A DNA stretch of 64,000 bases from JACPFV01 sp038043245 (GTDB lineage Bacteria; Pseudomonadota; Gammaproteobacteria; Nevskiales; Nevskiaceae). Positions 57,146 to 64,000 of the stretch are shown here, in pieces. Every line of letters begins with the position of its first letter. Position 1 is the stretch's first letter. Under the pieces are notes generated by a model. That model saw only the letters and a list, made by a program, of their open reading frames with translations. It made no database searches and had not been told where the DNA came from. Made by a program: the position numbers and the translations under genes. The stretch is from NCBI GenBank assembly GCA_038043245.1, contig JBBTCH010000001.1, forward strand, positions 1 to 64,000, given 5' to 3'.

Positions 57146-58642
57146 CTAGGGTGCCGGCACAGCCGATGCGCAGTAAATATAAGGCGAGACATCCACGGTC
57201 CTCCCGGCCTGCTGGCCGCTGTAGTTCCGCACCTCTCCGCCCGAGGCTTCATCCACGGGCGCCAGCGGGCCGTAAATCTGCTCGGACACCGGATGAACCG
57301 TGGGCGAGAACGTGCTGAACCAGAAATGCCGCTCCTGCATGATGGTGCTGTTGAACTCGCAATAGCCCATCGGCTTTGCAGGCACCGCACCGTCGCCAAA
57401 GCCGAGGAAGGCCAGCGCGCCGGAGACCACGTTCTTGGCCGGATCAGCCGAGATCTCGCCCCAGCCGGTCTGCAGCCACGGTGCCGCCGGGTTGATCGGC
57501 AGGCCAAAACTCAGCCCCAGGCCGACCGCTTCGTCCACCAGCGCCGCCGGATCGAATTCGGTGGCTGTGGGAATGTAGGCAGCCTCTTCAAGAGCGCGGC
57601 GGATTTGCCAGTTGGTGATCGACTGGCCTTTGCCTTCGGCCATCACCGGCGCCGCGCCGTCACGCACGATGATGCCGCCCTTGTGACCGAGCGCGCGTCG
57701 TACCTCAAGCAGGATCTTCGAGGCGACGCCTGCCGAGCGCGGCGTCGAAAAACTGGTGCCGCCGACGAATTCGTAACCGTCTTCGCAGGAGAGGCAGTAC
57801 GGTAGTTCCTGGGTGAAGTCGGCGATGAAGTCGGGGAAGTTTCCGGACAGGATCGTGCGGCCGTTGTTCGAGCCTTCCTCGAAGCCGGAGACGCCGATGC
57901 TCCACCACGGTCCCGCACCAGCGCGAAAATTGGTCAGGCCGGGGCCGTTGCCGCCCGAGCTGAAATGCATTTTTCCAAGCTCGACCACACCGGTGAACGT
58001 TTCGTTGAAGGCACCGTATTCCACTGCGGGCAGCAGACCGAGCGCTTCCGACACGCCGTAGCTGGTGGACATCATGTCCACGGCCGGATGGGTGAAGGCG
58101 TAGGTGTGGGTCTCGGGTGAGCCGATGCCGTCGTCGCCCTGCTCGATGAAGAAGACGATGGCTTCGGGATTGGCGGTGAGTACCGAGCCTGAAGTGCCGA
58201 CCCCATGGGTGCTGCCTTCGGCCAGCACCGGGATCCTGCTGGGGCCGGGTTCGATGAAGCTGGCGACGATGATGTTGGTGTTCTTGATCCAGTAAGGCAC
58301 CCCGCGTTCGACCGCCATCCACATCTCGCGGTCGCGCAGGAAATCGGCTCCGTAATTACCCGTGCGCTGCACCTCGATGATGTGCTTGGCGTCGATGCCG
58401 AATTCCGCCAGAACCTCGGGCGTCACTGCGCTGGGCGCGGCGTCCGGGTAAATCGGACTGCCTTGATAGAGAAACGAGTGGTACGGATTGATGCCCGTGT
58501 CGAGCACGGCGACCACGACACGCGGCTTGTCCTTGACTGCGGTCGGTGCATCGGCCTTGCTCGAGGCAGAGCCTGTGAAAGGGTCGGAGGCGCCACAGGC
58601 GACGAGCAGAAGAACGGCAGACGCGGTGAACAGGCGTTTCAT
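57146..58642 (-). CDS. Subtilisin-like (S8) serine protease lipoprotein
   Basis: A 498-residue lipoprotein with lipobox LLVAC. The catalytic set of subtilases is visible: VAVLDTGI (Asp 48), GSTHGVGTSG (His 146), GGNGPG (Asn 232, oxyanion) and GGTSFSTP (Ser 297). Cys pair CLSC near 283-286. There is no long pro-domain between the signal and the Asp, unusual for S8 enzymes, so folding may not need one. It would cut proteins in the periplasm or at the surface. selO follows four bases downstream. Confidence 0.9.
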   Translation of the reverse strand: MKRLFTASAVLLLVACGASDPFTGSASSKADAPTAVKDKPRVVVAVLDTGINPYHSFLYQGSPIYPDAAPSAVTPEVLAEFGIDAKHIIEVQRTGNYGADFLRDREMWMAVERGVPYWIKNTNIIVASFIEPGPSRIPVLAEGSTHGVGTSGSVLTANPEAIVFFIEQGDDGIGSPETHTYAFTHPAVDMMSTSYGVSEALGLLPAVEYGAFNETFTGVVELGKMHFSSGGNGPGLTNFRAGAGPWWSIGVSGFEEGSNNGRTILSGNFPDFIADFTQELPYCLSCEDGYEFVGGTSFSTPRSAGVASKILLEVRRALGHKGGIIVRDGAAPVMAEGKGQSITNWQIRRALEEAAYIPTATEFDPAALVDEAVGLGLSFGLPINPAAPWLQTGWGEISADPAKNVVSGALAFLGFGDGAVPAKPMGYCEFNSTIMQERHFWFSTFSPTVHPVSEQIYGPLAPVDEASGGEVRNYSGQQAGRTVDVSPYIYCASAVPAP

Positions 58643-58686
58643 GGTGGTTTGAAGTGTGGGCGTCAGAGAGCGCCGATACGCAAATC

Positions 58687-59667
58687 TTAAGCCATGAGCA
58701 AGGCACGCAACTGGGCCGGAGATAAAAAATCCCGTGGCTTGCCTTCACGCGCGTGAATCAGTTCGACGATGCGCTGATTGACTGGCGCTTTGACGTGCAG
58801 CCGGTGCGCGAGTGCGGTGATTTCGCCGTTGAGCTGATCGACTTCAGTGAGTCGGCCGGCTTCAATGTCGGCGACCATCGAGGGAAATGCGCCTTCCTGA
58901 ATGCCGTTGCGGATTTTTGCAAACCACCACGGCAGCGGGCTGCCGGATAACAGCAGCAGGCGATTCCAGCGGTGCGGGATTGGCGTCGGCAGTTTGTAGG
59001 GAATGCCGGCCTGCTCGATCAAGCCGATGGCTTCGTCCAGCACCGCGACATAAACCGCGCGCAGGTCGGGGTTGCTGAGCACATCCTTGAACGTCGAGTG
59101 GGTCAGCGCGCAGATCGCATTGGCCAGATTGATCAGCAGCTTGCCCCAGACCGCGGCTTCGCCCTCGGAAAACGACAGTTTCATCGTGCCGCGCAGCGGT
59201 GCGGCGATCTCCGGATCGCGGCTGCCGAGGATGACCTGGGCCTGCGTCGTCAGACGTGCCTGCAGCGGCGCCAGCCACTGACCGTTGAACATGATGGTGA
59301 GTGCGATGACCCGCTCGAACGGGCGCTGATGGCGGATGTGTTGCAGCGCGCGGACGCCGTTGAGCGTCGAAACCAGGGTGACACCGGCGGGCAGGGGATT
59401 CGGCAGCAGCGACAGCGCCGCATCAAGGTCGTGGAACTTGACGCAAACCAGCACCAACTTTACGCCGCTCAAATCGGCTTCGGTGACCAATTCGGGTTTG
59501 GCTGCCGTCAGCGGAGAGCGACCCACACGTTCTAGTCGCATCTCGGCTGCGGCTTGATACGCCGCAAGGCTACGTTCACGCACCAGCAGGCGCACGGGCT
59601 GTCCCGCCGCGCGCAGATGAGCCGCCAGAATGGTGCCAACGGCGCCGGGGCCGATGATCAGAATCAT
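58687..59667 (-). CDS. 2-dehydropantoate 2-reductase family (PanE/ApbA-like)
   Basis: A 326-residue enzyme with GGGAG seven bases before the ATG. MILIIGPGAVGTILAAHL is the NADP-binding glycine motif, VCVKFHD gives the ligand-loop Lys, and KLLINLANAICAL near 190 carries the catalytic Lys and Asn. The family reduces ketopantoate to pantoate in CoA synthesis, but many paralogues act on other 2-ketoacids; panB and panC are not in the window, so I withhold the symbol. The subtilase lies 44 bp downstream on the same strand. Confidence 0.88.
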   Translation of the reverse strand: MILIIGPGAVGTILAAHLRAAGQPVRLLVRERSLAAYQAAAEMRLERVGRSPLTAAKPELVTEADLSGVKLVLVCVKFHDLDAALSLLPNPLPAGVTLVSTLNGVRALQHIRHQRPFERVIALTIMFNGQWLAPLQARLTTQAQVILGSRDPEIAAPLRGTMKLSFSEGEAAVWGKLLINLANAICALTHSTFKDVLSNPDLRAVYVAVLDEAIGLIEQAGIPYKLPTPIPHRWNRLLLLSGSPLPWWFAKIRNGIQEGAFPSMVADIEAGRLTEVDQLNGEITALAHRLHVKAPVNQRIVELIHAREGKPRDFLSPAQLRALLMA

Positions 59668-59720
59668 TCGATCTACTCCCTATAGAATTGCCTCTAGTTT
59701 CTCACGGGGGGCAAAGCGCG

Positions 59721-62700
59721 ATGTCAGTCTGTCCGTCATGCAGTACTGAGAATCCCGCGGGCGCGCGTTTCTGCAACCAGTGCGGCGCCAAACTCGAGGC
59801 GGTGCCCGCCGCTGCGCCCAAGGTGCGTGACTACACGCCGCGCCATCTGGCCGAGAAGATTCTCAAGACCCGTGCCGCGATCCAGGGCGAAAAAAAGCGT
59901 GTCACCGTGCTGTTCTGCGACATCAAGGGCAGCACCAAGCTGGCCGAGCAGGCGGGGCCGGAACGCTGGCACGGCATCCTCGACGAGTTCTTCAAGATCC
60001 TCACCGGCGCGGTGCACAAGTTCGAAGGCACGGTCAACCAATACACCGGCGACGGCATCATGGCCTTGTTCGGCGCGCCGATCTCGCATGAAGACCACGC
60101 CCAGCGCGCCTGCTTCTCGGCGCTGGAGATGCAGCGTGCGCTGCGCCAGTTCGCCGATCGTCTGCGCCTCCAGGAAGGTCTCAATCTGACCTTGCGCGTC
60201 GGCCTCAACACCGGCGAGGTGATCGTCGGCCGCATCGGCGATGACCTGCGCATGGACTACACCGCGCAGGGGCTGACGGTGAACCTGGCGGCGCGCATGG
60301 AGCACATCTGCGAGCCCGGCCACATCTATCTGACGCGCGGCACGGCGATGCTGGCCGAAGGTTATTTCAAGCTGCGCAGCCTAGGCGCGATGGAGATCGC
60401 CGGCTCGTCCGTGCCGATCGAGGTATTCGATCTCGAAGGCGAGGGTGAGCTCAAGACCCGCCTGCAACGCGGATTGGCGCGCGGCAATTCGCCCTTCGTC
60501 GGCCGCGAAAAAGAACTTGCCCTGCTCAACGCCGCACTCGATCGCACCAAGGCAGGCGAAGGCTCGGTGATGGCGGTGGTCGGCAACGCCGGCATCGGCA
60601 AGTCGCGCCTGAGCCACGAGTTCGCCGAGAGCGCCGCGCGTTCGGGTCTGACCGTACATCGCGCCACCGGCGTGCCGTACGCGGGCGCCTTGCCGCTGTT
60701 CCCGGTGCAGACGCTGATCAAATCGCGGCTCGGACTGCCGGAGTTCTGCAAGATCGAGGACGCGCGGCGTCTGGTCGCCGGCACGTTTTTATTGCAGGAC
60801 GCTGCAAACGCCGCACTGGTTCCCGCGATCCTGGAATTTCTCGGCTACGTCAGCGCAGGGGCGGCTGCGCCGGATGCCGCCGCCGCCACCCGCGAAAAAC
60901 TGTTCGAGCTGTTCGTGCAGTGGTTGCCGCGCGCCGACAGCCCGCAGTTGCTGCTGGTCGAGGATGTGCATTTCGCCGACACGGCGACCGAAGATTTTCT
61001 CAAGCGCCTGGCGCAGGCGGCGCGCGGCACGCCGACCTTGCTGTTATTCAATTTCCGTCCCGATTACATCAATGAGTGGCTGATCCCGCATCTGGACGAG
61101 CAGATCGCCCTGTCGGCGCTGACCGCCACGCAGCTGCAGGCGCTGACCCAGGCGCTGCTCGGCACGCACGCTTCGCTCGAAGGCGTTGCGGCCACGATTA
61201 CGACACGTGCCAACGGCAATCCGTACTACGCCGAAGAGGCGATCAATGCGCTGGCCGAAGGTGGTTATATCGAAGGCGAACGCAGCGCCTACGTGTTGAA
61301 GAAGCCGATCCGCGAATGGCGCATCCCCGACACCATCCACGCGCTGATCGCCGCGCGCATCGACCGCCTGCCGGATGAGCACAAGTCGCTGCTGCAATCG
61401 GCGGCGGTGATCGGACAGGATTTCCGGCCGGAGCTGCTGTCGCAGCTGGTGCAGTTGCAGGCTGATCCGTTTGAAGACTCCCTGGCGGTGCTCGAAGAAA
61501 CCGGGTTCGTCCATCAGAAAGCCGAGGCGCGTGAGCGCCACTACCAGTTCTGTCATCCGCTGGTGCAGGAAGTCGCGTATCAAGCACAGCTCGAAGCGCA
61601 CCGCGCCGTGGTGCACGCACGTCTGGCGCAGACGCTCGAAGCCCAGTACCCCGCAACTGCGGCACCGCACGAGGCCTGGATGCAGATCGCGCATCACTGG
61701 CGCCGCGCCGGTGATTGGATGAAGGCCGGCCAGTGGAGCCTGCTCGCGGCCCGTTACGCGCTGGTGCAGGATATTGCGCAGGCGGTGTCGCAGATGCGCT
61801 ACGCTGAGGAGAATTTCGCACGCGCGCCGTTTTCCGACGCCCAGCGCAAGGGCCGCATCGCCGCACTCGCCGGGCTGGTGCGCGCCGCGCAGTTTGCCGA
61901 CATGCCGGAGACTGAAGTCGTCGCGGCCTATGAGAACGGCCTCAAGCTCGCGGAGGAGTGCGGCGACGTCGCCTGCATGGCCGAGATGAAGCTGTCGTAC
62001 GGCGTCAACCTGCTCAATCGTGGCGATGCGGAAGCCTCCGTGCGCCTGACCGCCGAGGCGGTCGAGCTGTGCAAGCAGAACAACGCGCCGCAGCTGATCC
62101 ATCGCTTCCGTCTCGCGATCCTGCTGCCGTTCAATTCCGCGGGCTTGCCGGCCGAGGGCATCCGCCAGGTCGACGCCGGCGGCACCGAATGGCGCACCGG
62201 GCCGGTCACGCAAGACAACTTTGCCTCGCGCGCGTTTTACGGATTGATGCTGACCTGGATGGGTCGCTTCAAAGAGGCCGAAATCAACATACTCGGTGGG
62301 CTGCGCGAGGCCGAGAAAGAGGATCGTGGCTCCAGCTGGATGCACGCGAATCTGGTGGACTTCGCCTGGTTCACCGGTCGTTATGAACTGGCGCTGCCGC
62401 ACGCGCGCCAGGCGATCGAGCACGCCGAGAAATTCGGCAGCCCGTATTTCATCGCGGTGGCTTTGCGTTCGCTGGGCCTCGCGCACGGACTCAACCGTGA
62501 CTTCGCCACCGCCGCGCGCTTGATGGAGCCAGGGATCAAGCTGGTCTCGAAAGGCGCGCAGGCGTATGCCTTCGAGTCCAATTTCCTCGCCACTCTGTCG
62601 CGTGCGTATCTCGGCATGGGCCAGGTCGAAAAAGCCGCTGATACCGCACAGGCAGCGCTGGCCAGCGCGCAGCGCTCGAAATCGAAAGTCTGGGAGATCT

Positions 62701-62951
62701 CGGCCTGGGTGTCCTTGCTGCAGCTGCCGCCGCAGGGGCCATGGGCGGCGCGCGCCGAGGAAGGGCTGGCACGGCTCGACGAATTGATCACGGCCACGTC
62801 AGCCGAAGGCTATCGGCCGTGGGCTTTGTTGTGCCGCGCGCGTTGGACGAAAAGCGCCGATCAGCGCGCCGGGCTGCGCCAGCAGGCGCACGACGCGTTT
62901 CTCGCCATGGGCGCGCCAGTGCATGCGAAGAACGTCAAGGATCGCGGATGA
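59721..62951 (+). CDS. Class III adenylate/guanylate cyclase with zinc ribbon, AAA ATPase and TPR domains
   Basis: A 1,076-residue protein. A zinc ribbon with CPSC and CNQC opens it (Cys 4, 7, 18, 21). The cyclase domain (about 60-205) has VLFCDIKGST, YTGDGIMALFGAP and a late RMDYTAQGLTVNLAARM; both metal-binding Asp are present. FVGREKELALL then VVGNAGIGKSRL (Walker A) begins an AAA domain (about 265-600), followed by helical TPR repeats (about 650-1070). Such proteins link cAMP or a related signal to ATP- and partner-dependent regulation. It overlaps a paralogue by four bases (ATGA). GGGGG precedes the ATG; the frame upstream to 59688 has no ribosome site. Confidence 0.9.
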   Translation: MSVCPSCSTENPAGARFCNQCGAKLEAVPAAAPKVRDYTPRHLAEKILKTRAAIQGEKKRVTVLFCDIKGSTKLAEQAGPERWHGILDEFFKILTGAVHKFEGTVNQYTGDGIMALFGAPISHEDHAQRACFSALEMQRALRQFADRLRLQEGLNLTLRVGLNTGEVIVGRIGDDLRMDYTAQGLTVNLAARMEHICEPGHIYLTRGTAMLAEGYFKLRSLGAMEIAGSSVPIEVFDLEGEGELKTRLQRGLARGNSPFVGREKELALLNAALDRTKAGEGSVMAVVGNAGIGKSRLSHEFAESAARSGLTVHRATGVPYAGALPLFPVQTLIKSRLGLPEFCKIEDARRLVAGTFLLQDAANAALVPAILEFLGYVSAGAAAPDAAAATREKLFELFVQWLPRADSPQLLLVEDVHFADTATEDFLKRLAQAARGTPTLLLFNFRPDYINEWLIPHLDEQIALSALTATQLQALTQALLGTHASLEGVAATITTRANGNPYYAEEAINALAEGGYIEGERSAYVLKKPIREWRIPDTIHALIAARIDRLPDEHKSLLQSAAVIGQDFRPELLSQLVQLQADPFEDSLAVLEETGFVHQKAEARERHYQFCHPLVQEVAYQAQLEAHRAVVHARLAQTLEAQYPATAAPHEAWMQIAHHWRRAGDWMKAGQWSLLAARYALVQDIAQAVSQMRYAEENFARAPFSDAQRKGRIAALAGLVRAAQFADMPETEVVAAYENGLKLAEECGDVACMAEMKLSYGVNLLNRGDAEASVRLTAEAVELCKQNNAPQLIHRFRLAILLPFNSAGLPAEGIRQVDAGGTEWRTGPVTQDNFASRAFYGLMLTWMGRFKEAEINILGGLREAEKEDRGSSWMHANLVDFAWFTGRYELALPHARQAIEHAEKFGSPYFIAVALRSLGLAHGLNRDFATAARLMEPGIKLVSKGAQAYAFESNFLATLSRAYLGMGQVEKAADTAQAALASAQRSKSKVWEISAWVSLLQLPPQGPWAARAEEGLARLDELITATSAEGYRPWALLCRARWTKSADQRAGLRQQAHDAFLAMGAPVHAKNVKDRG

Positions 62952-64000
62952 AGTGTTGCGCCTGCAGCGCCGAAAACCGCGAGGGCGCGAAATTCTGCAA
63001 CGAGTGTGGCGCACGGCTCGACGCGAAGGGGTCGCCTTCAAAGCAGGATGCGTTCGAAAAAAATGCAGCGGCCACAACGCCGGGTTACACGCCCAAGCAT
63101 CTGGCCGACAAGATCCTGCGTTCGCGCTCGGCGATGGAGGGCGAGAAGAAGCGCGTGACGGTGTTGTTCGCCGATATCAAGGGCAGCACAAAATTGTCGG
63201 AACAGGTCGGCGCCGAGACCTGGCATCACCTGCTGGACCGGTTCTTCGCGATCCTCAGCTCGGCCGTGCATCGCTACGAAGGCACGGTCAACCAGTACAC
63301 CGGCGACGGCGTCATGGCGCTGTTCGGGGCGCCGATCGCGCATGAGGATCACGCCCAGCGCGCCTGTCTGGCGGCATTGGCGATGCAGCAGGATCTGCGC
63401 GCCTATGCCGAGCAGGTCAGGAATGCCCACGGCGTGGAACTGGGCATGCGTGTCGGCCTCAATTCCGGGGAGGTGATCGTGGGCCGTATTGGCGACGACC
63501 TGCGCATGGATTACACCGCGCAGGGCATGACGACCCATCTGGCGGCGCGCATGGAGCAGATCTGTGAGCCCGGAAAGATCTACCTGTCGCGCTACACCGC
63601 GGCACTGGTGCAGCTCAAATTCCATCTCAATGCGCTCGGCGAACATCAGATCCACGGGTCTTCGCACCCGATCGGTGTCTTCGAGCTGCAGGGCGAGGCG
63701 GGCGACAACCTCGCCGCGGCACCGATGGCGGCGCGGACCCGTTTTGTCGGCCGTCACCCGGAGATGGCGCAGCTCGGCGCGGCGATGCAGCAGGTGCATC
63801 AGCACGGCGGCAGCGTGCGAACGGTCACCGGGGCTGCCGGTCTGGGCAAGACGCGCCTGTGCCGTGAGTTCGGTGCAGCATGTGCACGCAGCGGCATCGC
63901 GTTCTATCGCGCCGCCTGCCTGCCGTATTCGCGCGCGATGCCGTTGTGGCCGATCCGGCGGCTGCTGCGTCAGCGGCTGGAGATCAGCGACGGCTTGTCG
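62948..64000 (+). CDS. Class III cyclase with zinc ribbon and AAA ATPase (paralogue, cut by window end)
   Basis: The first 351 residues of a second cyclase protein, MKCCACSAENREG. The zinc ribbon (CxxC near 4-7 and 18-21), a cyclase domain with VLFADIKGST and YTGDGVMALFGAP and an AAA start with FVGRHPEMAQL and TGAAGLGKTRL follow the same plan as the gene before. The LFADIKGST version keeps the first metal Asp. The ATG overlaps the stop of the first gene, so the pair is coupled and may form a hetero-oligomer. The 3' part lies beyond base 64000. Confidence 0.9.
   Translation, partial: MKCCACSAENREGAKFCNECGARLDAKGSPSKQDAFEKNAAATTPGYTPKHLADKILRSRSAMEGEKKRVTVLFADIKGSTKLSEQVGAETWHHLLDRFFAILSSAVHRYEGTVNQYTGDGVMALFGAPIAHEDHAQRACLAALAMQQDLRAYAEQVRNAHGVELGMRVGLNSGEVIVGRIGDDLRMDYTAQGMTTHLAARMEQICEPGKIYLSRYTAALVQLKFHLNALGEHQIHGSSHPIGVFELQGEAGDNLAAAPMAARTRFVGRHPEMAQLGAAMQQVHQHGGSVRTVTGAAGLGKTRLCREFGAACARSGIAFYRAACLPYSRAMPLWPIRRLLRQRLEISDGLS

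Overview
The window is high-GC, tightly packed proteobacterial DNA, with many 1-4 nt stop/start overlaps and Shine-Dalgarno starts. SelO, DarP, an RluA-type pseudouridine synthase, a DesT-DesC-DesB set, a TIGR02001-type porin and IcmF together suggest a gammaproteobacterium, perhaps near the Nevskiales/Solimonadaceae; that placement is inference from gene content. Position 1 is probably a contig end, because bases 1-50 are an uninterrupted C run that cuts into a gene.

Layout. 51-5752 (-): a giant soluble hybrid histidine kinase with 11 PAS domains, nine of them an exact 372-bp tandem array with a higher-order A-B-C-D pattern. 6084-11000: a metzincin lipoprotein, TerB-like protein, PaaG-like crotonase, DUF456 protein, di-iron hydroxylase, a 33-residue basic protein and a MAPEG protein. 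11124-22661 (all -): PqiA-like protein, dihydroflavonol-reductase-like SDR, pseudouridine synthase, two Asp-box propeller proteins, a lysyl-oxidase-like protein, an amidase lipoprotein and a porin. 22754-33803: DUF2157/GDYXXLXY pair, FAH-family protein, lytic transglycosylase, MAPEG, two LVIVD-repeat lipoproteins, a half-length DarP, a second metzincin and small domain proteins. 33813-37823: HxlR/GST divergon with a readable operator-promoter, Uup ATPase, a GST remnant and a duplicated unknown gene. 37916-39681: an AT-richer two-gene island, AAA ATPase plus PIN nuclease. 39728-51191: fused acyl-CoA mutase IcmF, a TlpA-DUF4266-DUF3570-ApbE cluster, a TetR regulator and three c-type cytochrome lipoproteins, two resembling the RoxA rubber-oxygenase family. 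51241-64000: a Cys-pair repeat protein, desB-desC/desT with two operator-like sites, TauE, SelO, a subtilase lipoprotein, a PanE-like reductase and two tandem class III cyclase-ATPase regulators, the second cut by the window end.

How they fit together. The dominant theme is the envelope and the outside of the cell: at least eight lipoproteins, several secreted hydrolases or oxidases, and four otherwise unrelated secreted proteins that share a C-terminal G-[LF]-[LF]-L-G-[GA] / hydrophobic / Arg tail typical of a protein-sorting signal. A second theme is lipid and acyl-CoA metabolism. A third is genome plasticity: several families of dispersed palindromes lie between genes, and three genes carry one in frame.

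The best candidates for an undescribed system are the ATPase-PIN pair, the group of proteins with the shared C-terminal tail, and the higher-order PAS array.
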